64,000 nucleotides of DNA, from contig NC_088304.1 of NCBI RefSeq assembly GCF_032854445.1, forward strand, positions 28,219,732 through 28,283,731, in the 5' to 3' direction. Below are positions 11,231 through 21,900 of the stretch, piece by piece (within the stretch, counting starts at the first letter, position 1; each line of letters starts with the position of its first letter). Both the position numbers and the translations under genes were made by a program. Origin of the DNA: Liolophura sinensis (lineage: Eukaryota; Mollusca; Polyplacophora; Chitonida; Chitonidae). The notes under the pieces are model-generated. The model saw only the letters and a list, made by a program, of their open reading frames with translations. It made no database searches and had not been told where the DNA came from.

Positions 11231-11350
11231 TGCCCAACATTTATACATTTGTAAACACACGGACATACTTTGGGCAGAGCATTAACTCTACCCCTACAGC
11301 CTACATGAGTCACGTCAGGTGGCAAAATATTCCTTGCTCTAGACCAGATT

Positions 11351-13080
11351 ATTGTGAAATGATCGAAGTGAAACACGGGCGTGTGTATAAAAGTAAAGTA
11401 GCTTTAACATTTTATCCGATCTTTTATCGATAATACTGCTTTGGAAAACTGGAGAGATTGGCTAAAGACACTCAGGTTGTTAAATTGTAAATATCATATC
11501 ACTTATAATCAACAACATCTGTCGATACTTTTAGATCTTGCATGCGTGTAAGCACAGAGTTTCGAAGGTTTTAGGTATTGCAGTATATATACATCACGTG
11601 TCCCATGTTACTTAGCATTAATTAGAATATCATAACTGGCAAGTAGATAGTTTTGTTCACGTAACGACGAATGAAACCAACGAATACCGTTATTATATTG
11701 TACACCACGTGTCGGTAGTTTGTTCTGTAGGTATTAACACTTATTATGCAGGTAAAACCAGTAATTACTACATTATCAATGATTTTTCTTTTATTTGATT
11801 TCAAAGTCATGCAAAAAATGACGTTAATTACATGCTAGTATGTTTACGTTCTGCTAAGAGCTAGCTGCGTTATACATGAATTAGCGATAGCGATAAATCG
11901 TTAATTTGGACCCCATAGCATACTGCCCATTTTGTACGATACAGTAAATGTTAACTAACGCAAAGTGTTTACATGTAAGTCCGAGAAAAATCTTGTTTGA
12001 AAATATATGTTTCCTATGACGCATGTTCTAAATATCTGGAGAATCGTGCAACAATAAATGCGTTCCGCTTCAAAAAAGTAGCTAAGCCAAGACTAGGAAA
12101 CGTTTGCTTGCCCACCGTTTATTCACAGAAAAGATGAATCCATAAGCTTAAAACACAATAGAAGTTACTCTATATATTTAATATCTGGTTACTTCTATTT
12201 CATTACAAAACTGAAGCAATAATTAAAATGAGATCAAAGCGCAATTTTGTGCCATAACAACAGATATGAAAGGGATTTAAATCAACTGAGCAGAAGATTG
12301 TAAATGTCATAAAGCATAAAAGGGACCGATGTAAACTGGCTATATATAATGATGTATACATAGTTTTATAGAAAGGTATATAACGTTTTGTGAGCGAAAA
12401 TTACTGAAAAAAGTGTTTATTCTTCACATTACTAGAAGTCGATGTTTTGTGTCAGTAAAGTCACACGACTGAATTGCGTGCAGTCAGCGTGTTTTCATGT
12501 CTACATCGTAAATTATAGACGTGCAGTTAAATGCAGCTGTGTAACACAAATTTGCAACATGTATTCCTGTTACTATTTTCACGACATGAATATTTTGCAT
12601 GGAAAATAAAATCCACAAACTTTAAGAATTCTTCCTATCCTTTTCTTGGGCCCTCTTGCACAAATAGATCGGTACCTACTATTGATTGCAAATATTATAA
12701 CCGAGTTTACAGTTAACTGCAAAAGTAAGGTGCCCCACTTTGCACTAAGGAATTGTAACGTTTTCGGAGATACAGAAATACATATACTGAAACGCATGAA
12801 AGACGCACCAGAGGTAAAAAGCAGCACTGACCCTAAACCCAGTTTTATTTGGAGTTAGAATGTTGATAACATTTACACTCAGATAATTCAGTTACGCATT
12901 AGTAATGACAAGTGTCTTTGTAAACTTCAAAATTTTAACAAAGAGGAAATGGAACACGCAAAAGGTCCAAAGACAAGTCAGTACCTGGTAGGACTACCGC
13001 TTGTAATACTTCCCTCTATCTTTGAGCGATACAAGTTTCCCGGTGACGCAAACGAGGTGTTTTTTTAGTCATTTAGACAA
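11351..13080. other. AT-rich spacer without recognised features
   Basis: The left arm's homology stops near 11,350. From there to the start of the LINE I find only AT-rich sequence with short unconvincing open frames (for example 12,531-12,858) that match nothing known to me and lack convincing splice sites. Confidence 0.5.
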
Positions 13081-13310
13081 GATGGCGTCTATCGAATAAG
13101 GCGGACCAGTGAGAGGTGGTAATCCTGGCTGACTTGAGAGTTTCCCTAAGTTGATTCACATATGTTTGTGTGGATATGTTCTACATTTGGTAATTGGGGC
13201 AATCAAACGTGAAGATAGAGTTTATGAAGCACAGAATTGCTAAAATCAGTGACTGCAAACAACAGTGCTTGTGACTTACCTGTTGATCCAGCCTGAACAA
13301 CAACAACACC

Positions 13311-14592
13311 ATGAACCAACCTCGGATTGAGTCTCTCTTCAGTGGGGCGTGCAGTGAAAAGGTAACTGCTAGTACTAACTCTGATATAGTCCAATATGAA
13401 AACTCGAAGACGTCACCTGGAATTCCTTCTAGTAGTAACCTTGCTCAACCCTCAAGAACAGCAATATCAAGATTTTCAGGAAAACGTAAAATGAATATGG
13501 CCGCCACAAATCCAGCATTAAAAGATTGAATTCATTACCCGACATTCAGTCCCTAATTTGTGCTGATCGAGGTGAGGACGAAACCGAGTTATACGAGGAA
13601 ACAAACCCCAAGGCTGGAACTGACACTAACTTTCTTACCGAGAGCTTATTTACACCTCAAGTCAGCAAACATCTAAATTGCCTAATCCTGGATGCTGTAG
13701 AAACGGCTATAAAACCACTAATTGAGCTAGTAGCGTCGAGTAAGAATGACATAACAACCCTTGCACGTAAAGTTGACAGTCTACAACTAGAAATTGCTGA
13801 CAGGGATAAGACAATTATAAGAAAATCTGAACTGGCAATCGTCAATTCCCTAGTCAGAAAAAGCTCAGAAGAAAATATGCGACAAAAGGATGAATTCCAG
13901 TCCCTTTTAGACAAAGCCGAACAATATAGTAGACGAGAGTGTCTGCGGATTTCTGGCCTTTCACTTCAACCAGGTCAAACGACTGATGATGCGGTGTGCC
14001 GACTTGCAATTCATCTTAATATTGAAATGTGTAAAAAAGATATCTCGCGATCACATTTTATTGGAAAAAACCAGTCCCAGATAATTGTTAGGTTTGTTTC
14101 GTACCGAACCAAATCTGAACTGATTAGAGCACGTCCATTACTGAAGAGCGCCAATGGTTACACAGGGGTGTATATAAATGAAGATCTCACTAAAACTAGG
14201 TATTCAGTCGGTTAGCGCGCTAGCGCAGCGTAATGACCCAGGTCGCTGTGAGTTCAAGTCCAGCTCATGCTGGCTTCCTCTCCGGCCGTATATGGGAAGG
14301 TCTTTCAGCAACCTGCGGATGGTTGTGGGTTTCCCCCGGGCTGTGCCCGGTTTCCACCCACCATAATGCTGGCCGCCGTCGTATAAGTGAAATATTCTTG
14401 AGTACGGCGTAAAACACCAATCAAATAAATAAAAATAAATAAAACTAGGTATAAGCTCTTTAAAAGATTACTTCAAAAGAAGAAAGAAGGTGTGATTTTC
14501 TCAGCCTGGACACACGACGGAAATGTGTTCTATTGGTCCCAAGACGGGAGAGTGAAGGTGCAGGTGGCTTCTGAATGGGATCTCGAGAACAT
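13311..14592 (+). pseudogene. LINE ORF1 (coiled coil, RRM-like), frameshifted and split by SINE
   Basis: It starts MNQPRIESLFSGACSEK at 13,311. A +1 shift near 13,525 moves it into the next frame. About residues 145-215 of the resumed frame form an acidic/basic heptad-rich region (LARKVDSLQLEIADRDKTI) typical of a coiled coil. An RRM-like part follows (RRECLRISGLSLQPG, DISRSHFIGK, IIVRFVSYRTKSELI) and then YINEDLTKTR. The SINE is inserted exactly there. After it the frame resumes and ends with DGRVKVQVASEWDLENI and TAA at about 14,594. The protein would bind LINE RNA. It is clearly dead because of the frameshift and insertion. Confidence 0.82.
14204..14439 (+). mobile_element. SINE inserted in LINE ORF1, 13-bp target duplication
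   Basis: The SINE is flanked by TAAAACTAGGTAT at 14,191-14,203 and 14,440-14,452. It lacks the first ~11 bp of the head (starts TCAGTCGGTTAGCGCGC), keeps the box B-like GAGTTCAAGTCCAG and the whole body, and ends in AATAAATAAAAATAAATAA. The target duplication and A/T tail show retroposition after the LINE had inserted. Confidence 0.93.
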
Positions 14593-14594
14593 TT

Positions 14595-15677
14595 AATCAA
14601 CCCGGACAAATCACTTTTCCCGTGCATGATACAGGAGTGTTCATACTATAATCATTAAAGACAGCCGACCGATGTGCTTTCTGTATAGTAGCTCTGACTG
14701 TACATGCGTGTCTACTAACACCAAAGTGCGGTCTGCTGCCGTAACTTACGTAATAGCAGATAATATGTACGCTACTCCAACACAAACTGCTGCTCAATGT
14801 CTCTCTCTAAAACACTTGACTTGATCAACAATATTGTACTCACAACGAATTGGTCTTGGACAAGAGTGAGTTATCTACCCTGGCCGTGTAAATGTACATG
14901 TATATATACATATATCCATATATCTGCATAAGTAAGCCCGAAAAATTAAAAATTTATCTGATAGTTAAGAATATATAAATGTATATATGCATTTGGCCAT
15001 GACACATTAAATATTCCAGTTGAATTACCGGATAAATTCCAAATTAAACTACAAATATTAGGGAACAATAAATATATGAAGCAGACGGGAAAATGACGTC
15101 ATTATGTTTGTGTACCAAGCTACAGGGTACCAAAAGTGAAAAGTCACGGTTAACAAATCGTACAATCTATTTGTATTGTCTTTGACCATTTTTCAGTATC
15201 CTTCCAGTGAGCCCAAATCGTTGTTTATCCGATAAGTAGATAAATAATTACCATTCAAAACTATACGGAGGATTGGCCCTCATTTCTGATTAATAGTTGT
15301 CTCCTTTAGGCAAATCCCAATTCTCAATATATGAGTTGAAAATACTCACCTTAGTGATAATATTTGTAAACAAACTCTCATTGTTAATAACTTGTTTTTT
15401 TTTCCTCAAGATACTTTATTGTGCCAGTAACCCACCTCTCCCTATACGCTTCTGTCTGCGACTGGTGCTTCTGAGGACGTACTATGGACGCACCTTTACA
15501 CCTCATAGTTTTTGTGATTTATTTTGAAATTCTTACTTGTATGTACTGGACTATGTTACACGTGATCTTACCGAAAACTACATGCGTAATAAACAAAAAT
15601 TCGAGCTGTTATAAAGTGAGTACGATGGTAACCAGGCTAGAACATGTACTTCTTTCGTTCTTAAATGTTGTTACGTC
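14595..15677. other. LINE inter-ORF region, unusually long
   Basis: About 1.1 kb separates the ORF1 stop from the first long open frame of ORF2. It is AT-rich and holds only short frames. Either the LINE has a long spacer or other DNA has inserted here; no target duplication or inverted termini are visible. Confidence 0.4.
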
Positions 15678-17147
15678 ATGGATTACCTGAGTCAATATCG
15701 TGTGGCAATCGGGACTTGCTATAACTTTGTGTGCTGTAAAAGTAGGGTACACCTAATCAAACTTATAAACTTGCTGAATGAATTAACAGTGATTTGTAAT
15801 GCTACTGACTCTTTACTATTTAGTGTTATTATAGGTATTCTTTGTATGTTAAACGACTTGAATTACGTTTTAATTGTCAATATCGCATTACTGCTGCGAT
15901 GCGGAGATATACATAAAAATCCAGGACCACCAAGCTCGCATAACTTAAGATGTTGTCATTTTAATGCTAGGAGCCTTCTGGCTCAGTCTGATGATCAAAT
16001 GTCATCATATTCTAAGTTAGACGAAGTCTCGAACGTACTTGTAAAAGAACATGATTACGATATTATTTGTGTAACAGAAACTTGGCTTAGTTCTGCCATA
16101 CCAGATGAAAGAGTTAATATAGAAGGGTACTACATTATAAGGAAAGACAGAGATAGGCATGGTGGGGGTGTTGCCATTTATTGTAAGTCATCATTGAATA
16201 TCACACGCAGATTAGATCTTGAAAATGAAAATGAAATGCTATGGATTACAATTGAATTGTTCAATAGAAGTGTATTAGTTGCTGTATGTTACCGCCCTCC
16301 TAACCAATCAACGGAATCACGGGATCTTTTTATTGATAACTTTGATTCTACTCTCACTTCTGTTATATCAGAAAACCCACATGCTTTACTAATATTTGGT
16401 GATTTTAACGATCGCTGCACTGACTGGAATAAATACCATGATAAGAGTGAATTAAAAATGAAACTTTTCGACCTTTTGGCTGGAAAAAATTTATTTCAAA
16501 TACTGAATGAGCCGACACGATATACGGAAGATAGTGCTTATTTATTAGATCTAATAATCGTGGACAATATGAGATATGTAATAGATTACGGAGTGGCTTG
16601 TCCCATGGCTAATCTTGACCACTGCACGATCTATTGTAAACTGGATGTTCTGTGCAATGATAAACCTAAATCTTTTAAAATACATGTATGGGACCTTAAA
16701 TGTGCTGATATAGACCGTCTACGTAACTTACTGTCTGTCTCACCCTGGGGAATATGTGACGTTTTCACTGATATAAATGACAAAGTGTATGCATGGTCAA
16801 ATCTTTTTCTGTCATGCTGTAAGGAAGCTATCCCAAATAAAGAAATTACCGTGAGACCTCGCCACAAGCCCTGGGTGACCAATGATGTGCGATATAAGTT
16901 ACGAATTCGAAATAGATGCTTTAAAAAGTATAAAAGATCTAAAAATGAAAAAGATAAATTTCGCTTCTATATAGCCAGAAGGGAGGCCAACACAGCCAAA
17001 AGAGAGGCAATTCGTCGCTATGCTGCACGTCTAAAGACCAAACTATATGACCCAAATCTAGATACCAAGACTTACTGGTCTTCAATGAAATCACTGTTGG
17101 GTTCTAAAGCTAAAACCTCCAATACCACCACTACTTGTAAATGGTAA
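15678..17147 (+). pseudogene. LINE ORF2 endonuclease with 2A-like leader
   Basis: This is a 489-codon open frame. Residues 55-75 are hydrophobic (VLIVNIALLLRC) and run into GDIHKNPGP at about residues 76-84, a match to the 2A-like consensus D-x-E-x-N-P-G-P except His for Glu. The endonuclease follows: CCHFNARSL, DIICVTETWL (catalytic Glu), GGGVAIYCK, VAVCYRPPNQS, LLIFGDFND, and LDLIIVDN with NLDHCTIYCKL near residue 315 (catalytic Asp-His). The C-terminal 170 residues are the basic linker to the RT. The frame ends at 17,145 through a one-base shift, and the RT continues in the next frame. This first part looks undamaged, so the element was probably recently active. 2A-like motifs next to LINE endonucleases are known to cause ribosome skipping or to act as signals. 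Confidence 0.88.
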
Positions 17148-17945
17148 AAATGTGTCCAGTGATATTGATAAAGGAAATGCTTTCTGTGCATTCTTTGCAT
17201 CACTTTCTGACCTTCCATCTCCTGCCCCCGACTTGCTGGACTTTTCCTTCGTTACTACAACTCGTTTAAACAGTATACAAATAACTGAAAAGGAAGTTGG
17301 TCAGTGTCTCAGTTCGTTAAATACAAGGAGGGCATTTTTTATGTTGCAGAGTGCAGCAGGAAGTATAGTACCCTCGCTTACTAAACTATTTAACTCTTCA
17401 TTACAAAACGGCGTCTTTCCGTCCGCGTGGAAAAGGTGCCGCGTTTTCCCAGTATTTAAAAAAGGTGATCGACATTGTATTTCTAACTACAGACCAGTAT
17501 GTCTTCAACCATCGATATCCAAAGTATTTGAAAAAATCGTCCATAAACATTTATATCAATATCTTACGATAAACAATATTCTTATTCCTCACAATGCAGG
17601 ATTCAAAAGTGGTGATTCAACTATCTGTCAACTAACTAAAATCGTCCATAATATTTATAAAGGTTTAGACAACGGTAATAATATGTGTTTGGTATTCTTG
17701 GATGTGAGCAAAGCCTTTGACAAGGTTTGGCACACAGGTTTACTATTTAAGTTGAGGCAGATGGGTATTGGAGGAATGTTACTGGCGTGGATAAATGATT
17801 ACTTATCTGATCGATCAATCTCTGTTTGCCTCAACGTTAAAGAATCTAACTCGAATCCTACGTACTCAGGAGTTCCCCAGGGCTCTGTACTTGGTCCTTT
17901 GTTGTTTCTTATCTTCATAAATGATATAGGACATCTATCATGGCG
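17117..17945 (+). pseudogene. LINE ORF2 reverse transcriptase, 3'-truncated
   Basis: This continues the endonuclease in a +1 shifted frame. Visible RT blocks are FPSAWKRCRVFPVFKKGD, ISNYRPVCLQPSISKVFEK, AGFKSGDSTI, LVFLDVSKAFDKVWH (first catalytic Asp) and SGVPQGSVLGPLLFLIF. The frame reaches INDI at about 17,928 and then leaves the family: the F/Y-A-D-D catalytic block and everything after it are absent. A short internal loss lies near 17,320-17,350, between the NTR and the following segment. Without the second catalytic motif it cannot be active. Confidence 0.88.
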
Positions 17946-20120
17946 TCGCCGATCGTTTTGCGGGTCAGGCATTGCAGGTCGGAAACTGGCCTGTCGTGGA
18001 CAGGGAATCAGTCTGTCGGACGGCAAATCGTCGGGACAAGCCAGATAGGTCAGGCCGTCACTGCCGAAAAACCGGAGGTTGTCCATCAGACGGTGCTGTT
18101 CGCCACCGTGCGCCACACCTAAAAGATACATCCTGGGCAGCAGATCGAAGCTGCGCATGTGGCGAAAGTGCAGCTCGCCGCCGTTCTAAATGAGGACAGG
18201 CCTTACCGTGAGAGGGTCTCGGCAAAGGGAGGTCAAAAAGGGCGATGATCGCCTTATCGCTCTATCCCAATTGCACCAGTTGCATTGGGAGTTTCGTCCG
18301 CGGATAAAGAGAAGGTCCCCCCTTCCCTTTTAAAGAAACTGCATCGGATCAGAACTTCAGGCAATCCGCAACTACATCCCCGCTGTTAACTTCCCTGGGC
18401 TACTGGTCAAAAAACATCGCATTTTTGCTTTATCTTTAAGCATTGCATGTTTTCAAATCTCCTAAAACGAGGCTGCAGTGTTATAGGTATTCCATCGTAC
18501 CGTGTGCCCGAACAGATGACCATTCTTATATTTCTCGCCTTCTTCAATGAACTCCCCCCCCCACCTACATTTAAACAATTTTTACGGGCGCCAGCAAAGG
18601 TAAGCGCTGCACGAGGTACGCCAACGCGTCTTCCGTGTTGTCCATGATGCCATTTGGCTATTGCTGAGTGACTCGCCAGGCATGTTCTGACGGCTCACTG
18701 CGGCCTGCGGTGTCGACGGCGTTGTCGACGGCGAATCCTTCTTTCTTCATTGCTTTGTCAGGCACCGTAAGTCGGAAGGTCAATGTCGGACGGTGATGTG
18801 GCGAGCATAACCAGCCGGATAATTGAAACACGCGTGGTATTTTGGTCGTCCGCCACCAGGCCAAAAACGTCATCGAAATTGGGAAATACCTGATGAAACA
18901 GGACAACTCGTAGCCGTTGGTGCAAACCATGTAGAGCAAAGCGTTAACGATGATACAGTCGATCTTTAGCTCGACTTTTATCCGGTAGCGCGGATCGCCG
19001 CCGTAGGACAATGCCACTGCGAGCTGAGAAGGATTCCGTATGACGTGCTGGGGCAACTTCCGGGTTGTCCGTGGATGGTCCTGCAACCCCTCTTTCCAAG
19101 CGTGGCGATCTGTTTCCGGGTCTGCACAGCTCGCACTGGTCCGGGGATTGTCAGACACGTGAAAGATTCGCCCGCTTCCCAGGCCACTATTCCGCACCCA
19201 CCTCGAAACAGAATCTCAAGCACTCGAAATTTAGGTCTCCGCCACCAGTGTTAGGTGTGAGTGTTCATAATTGCGCAGCGACGTGGACGATACCGAGGTA
19301 TGTCTGTGAATCAAGACGAGACGACAATGTTCCTGGAGATCTTCTTCCCATGTCGGAGAATAACGGTTCTGTTAGCGATGGAGTAATAGATTGGGGACGT
19401 AGTTTTTTGTCTATTGGAACTGTATGCCCCAAACTACCCGTTCGTGTACTTCACCCTCCGAATGAAGGGCTTTGATTGTTTACATGTTCTTATAATTGCA
19501 CGTTCCTCCTCCCCCTCCCCCCCCCCCCCCCCCCTCAATGAAGGCTTTGCACAACTAAATGAACTCCGCCCACAAAGGTAAATACTTATTTACAGAATTT
19601 GATAAAGGTAAGCGATGTAGGTGATCTGATATCGCGTTTTCCGTGCCACCTATGATTCGGAAAGCATTTTTCTGGCGTACGCCGCGACAGATACATCGGT
19701 TCACGCGGCCTGTTGACGGCGAAACCCCTCTTTCTTCAGCAGGTCCCATCGTCGCGTTGCAGATCGTTTCGCGTATGGCGTGCTGAGGGTAACTTCAGGC
19801 TGATGCGTTCGAGCAAGCGGGTTTTGCAGTCACTGGGACGTACAACATGTAATCCGAGAGGGCTTGGAATTGTCGGTCGCCGTTGAACGAGACGTATCTG
19901 TTCGTAATTCTTCCGTTTTCGTAGTACTCGCTTTTTCATTTTGTGCGTCGAGGATAAAGGTCATCAAAAGTCGAAGAATCGGCATAATCGTTTTGATGAA
20001 GCGAACATTACAAGGCGTATGGGCCGTGTCGCCACTCCTCTAACCAAAGGGGCGGTCTGTACACACACTTTTGGCACACGTGTCCTGAGGAGTACACCGA
20101 CTAAAGTATTTTGTAACAGG
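17945..20120 (-). other. GC-richer block with three diverged copies of an unrecognised coding segment
   Basis: Composition becomes visibly GC-richer (many CG dinucleotides) right at the LINE break. On the minus strand three stretches read like related, decayed protein. About 18,158-17,945 contains LRFFGSDGLTYLACPDDLP. 19,060-18,660 contains LSYGGDPRYRIKVEL and later AMKKEGFAVD. 19,860-19,690 contains YVSFNGDRQFQALSDYMLY in one frame and KKEGFAVN in another. The shared pattern is S/F-F/Y-x-G-D-x-x-x upstream of K-K-E-G-F-A-V. I do not recognise the family. No splice sites or host-type exon structure are evident. Poly-C tracts lie at about 18,545-18,556 and 19,515-19,535. Confidence 0.4.
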
Positions 20121-20811
20121 GAATGAAGGCAACCTAATTTGTATTTTGCAACCTAACTGGTATTTTTTGGTCTGTAATCGAGTTCAGCGCTCCCAATATA
20201 CGGTTTTTTTGCCGACGTTGGCTTTCACACAACCCGACTGACATTTCAGAACTTGACATTTCCCAACCCGACTGTATTTTACTGCCTGGCAATACGACTA
20301 ATTGCGTCCCAATTGGCATTTTGCAGCTCCAGTAAGGTATTTTGCACTCTGGTAATTCGCATTTTTTTACTTCGGCGTTTGGCAACCCGACTGGTATTTT
20401 GCTCCCCGGCATTTGGCCACCTACAACATCAGGGCTTGCAACTTGGATTTTCACTAACTTCGACATTTCGCAACCGCCTGGCATTCGCTGCCTGCCATTC
20501 TGCAATCCGGTACTGCGCAACCTAGAACTTGGGTGCTCCCAACTTGTGCCAGCTTCAACATTTCGGAACCTGACTGACATTTCCCAACTCGACTGAAATT
20601 TCGCAACCCGACTGCATTTCCCTGTCCGGGTTGGCTAACTTAAGATTTTTGCCAACTTCTGCATTTGGCAAGTCGACTGGTATTTTGCACCCCGACTGGC
20701 ATTTCGCAAGCCGACTGGCATTTTCCAGCCTTTCATCTCCCAACTTCGGTTTTGTTTGCAACTTCAACATGCCGGACCCTGACGCATTTCGACGCCCGAG
20801 TGGCATTTTGC
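20120..20811. repeat. Degenerate ~21-bp tandem repeat
   Basis: A motif close to TTTCGCAACCCGACTGGCA recurs about every 21 bp, or multiples of it, from about 20,120 to the gap, with heavy substitution. Because 21 is a multiple of three, both strands show long open frames. On the minus strand the products repeat a seven-residue theme (KIPVGLP, KCQSGC, EISVELG). The array runs into the N gap, so its length is unknown and it is a plausible cause of the assembly break. Confidence 0.7.
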
Positions 20812-21011
20812 NNNNNNNNNNNNNNNNNNNNNNNNNNNNNNNNNNNNNNNNNNNNNNNNNNNNNNNNNNNNNNNNNNNNNNNNNNNNNNNNNNNNNNNNN
20901 NNNNNNNNNNNNNNNNNNNNNNNNNNNNNNNNNNNNNNNNNNNNNNNNNNNNNNNNNNNNNNNNNNNNNNNNNNNNNNNNNNNNNNNNNNNNNNNNNNNN
21001 NNNNNNNNNNN
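20812..21011. other. Assembly gap of exactly 200 N
   Basis: There are two hundred consecutive N. A round number suggests a scaffolding placeholder rather than a measured distance. The inverted-repeat arm begins right after it, so the orientation of everything to the right relative to the left depends on this join. Confidence 0.99.
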
Positions 21012-21045
21012 ACAAGTATTGAAGATTTCTTGCGCATCGATTATT
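21012..21045. repeat. Gap-edge direct repeat of 21,650-21,683
   Basis: ACAAGTATTGAAGATTTCTT and the bases after it occur both right at the gap edge and at 21,650, in the same orientation, with one gap in 34 positions. In the left arm the same stretch (10,712-10,745) lies in the intron just upstream of the SOCS exon. Its presence downstream of that exon's 3' end implies a second partial tandem copy beginning inside the gap. Confidence 0.75.
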
Positions 21046-21159
21046 AATCTGGTCTAGAGCAAGGAATATTTTGCACCTGACGTGACTCATGTAGGCGTAG
21101 GGGTAGAGTTAATGCTCTGCCCTAAGTATGTCCGTGTACAAATGTATAAATGTTGTGCG

Positions 21160-21618
21160 TCAGTGCCCTTCACTGTCAGTATCATCATCATAATCGTCAT
21201 CGCCAGAGTCATTAGAATCGTCATAGTCATCATCATCGTCGTCATCATCGTCATAATAATCATACCTATATACTGTAAAACGATTATACTTGACTTCATC
21301 CATCATCAAGAAGCCCTGCACTGTTTTGGAAGTAGTGATAGCTGTCTGATGGATGCCGACATCCCTCGTCTGTGAGCAGCCATGTTGAGAGATCGTCGGA
21401 TTGCTTTTCGGCAGTGCTTTTGTAGGCTAAGCACAGTGTCGGTGCAGACCGTATTTCAGCCATTGCTTCTGGAGACAGATGATCCGACGATGTGCTTTTT
21501 CGATTACTTCATTTCTTTTTTCGCCGGACATGCCTTCAAGGATTACCTCTATTAGGGCTATATCATTCATTGTTAGGCTCGACAGAAAACGTGTGACGAC
21601 TTTCTCGTTGAAATCATT
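21160..21618 (-). pseudogene. Terminal SOCS-box exon, right-arm copy with three 1-bp deletions
   Basis: This is the mirror of 10,781-11,230. The acceptor (CAG) lies at 21,619-21,621 and a TGA ends at 21,160. Compared with the left copy, single bases are missing near 21,486, 21,442 and 21,336, so the SOCS-box segment lies in a shifted frame that meets a TAG. The third deletion restores frame for the acidic tail, which here is longer and nearly all aspartate. It is either a real pseudogene or uncorrected read errors close to the contig end. This exon is the natural 3' end of the minus-strand ankyrin gene in 26-60 kb, so the distinction matters for whether that gene is functional. Confidence 0.72.
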
Positions 21619-21744
21619 CTGGAACAAATATGAATTTAAGAAGTGAAAAACAAGTATTGAAGATTTCTTGCCGCATCGATTATTTCATGTAATTCTGTTG
21701 TTTTCGCGCATGATGGTAATTGTACATAATGACCCACAAGACGA

Positions 21745-21900
21745 TACGTATTTATTTATTGATTCGATTGAAGTTTTACGCCGTACTCTAGAATATTTTT
21801 CTGGTAAGACGTAGGCCAACAATATGGTGGGTGAATAGCGGACAGAGCCCGAATGAAACCCAGGACCACCCGCTGGTGCTTCCAGACGTGGGCCATATGT
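21745..21900 (-). mobile_element. Old SINE fragment (right arm)
   Basis: This is the mirror of 10,503-10,650. It is a diverged SINE body on the minus strand with tail ATTTATTTATTGATT, lacking the head. Confidence 0.6.

Larger units (their letters stand above)
1..11350. repeat. Left arm of a large inverted duplication
   Basis: This segment is the reverse complement of 21,046-35,457, with many substitutions and large indels. Paired blocks include 1-60 with 35,400-35,457, 484-660 with 34,020-34,190, 4,825-5,085 with 27,420-27,680, the ankyrin exon at 6,015 with 26,400-26,498, the integrase relic at 8,610-9,200 with 23,030-23,700, and the SOCS exon at 10,781-11,230 with 21,160-21,618. In a 180-bp stretch compared by eye the arms differ at roughly 4-5% of positions. 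Homology ends near 11,350, just after the 3' side of the SOCS exon. The left boundary is not visible because pairing continues to base 1. Confidence 0.93.
13085..17945 (+). mobile_element. CR1/L2/Jockey-like LINE, 3'-truncated, about 4.9 kb
   Basis: The element starts near AAGATGGCG at about 13,080. It contains an ORF1 with coiled coil and RRM-like part, and an ORF2 with apurinic endonuclease and reverse transcriptase. It breaks off inside the RT at about 17,945, where composition changes abruptly. A SINE at 14,204-14,439 splits ORF1. The LINE lies in the spacer between the inverted arms and has no mirror copy. The ORF1 plus EN-RT layout without RNase H fits the CR1/L2/Jockey group; I cannot place it more finely. 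Confidence 0.85.

Noticed and set aside
11066-11285. Open frames rich in Met/Ile/Thr or Ile/Val on either strand (also 21,082-21,375)
   Set aside because: These are other-frame shadows of the GAT/GAC repeat that encodes the acidic tail.
17945-20120. Endogenous herpes-like virus of molluscs
   Set aside because: No capsid, terminase, polymerase or other hallmark gene is visible; composition and paralogy alone do not justify a named virus.
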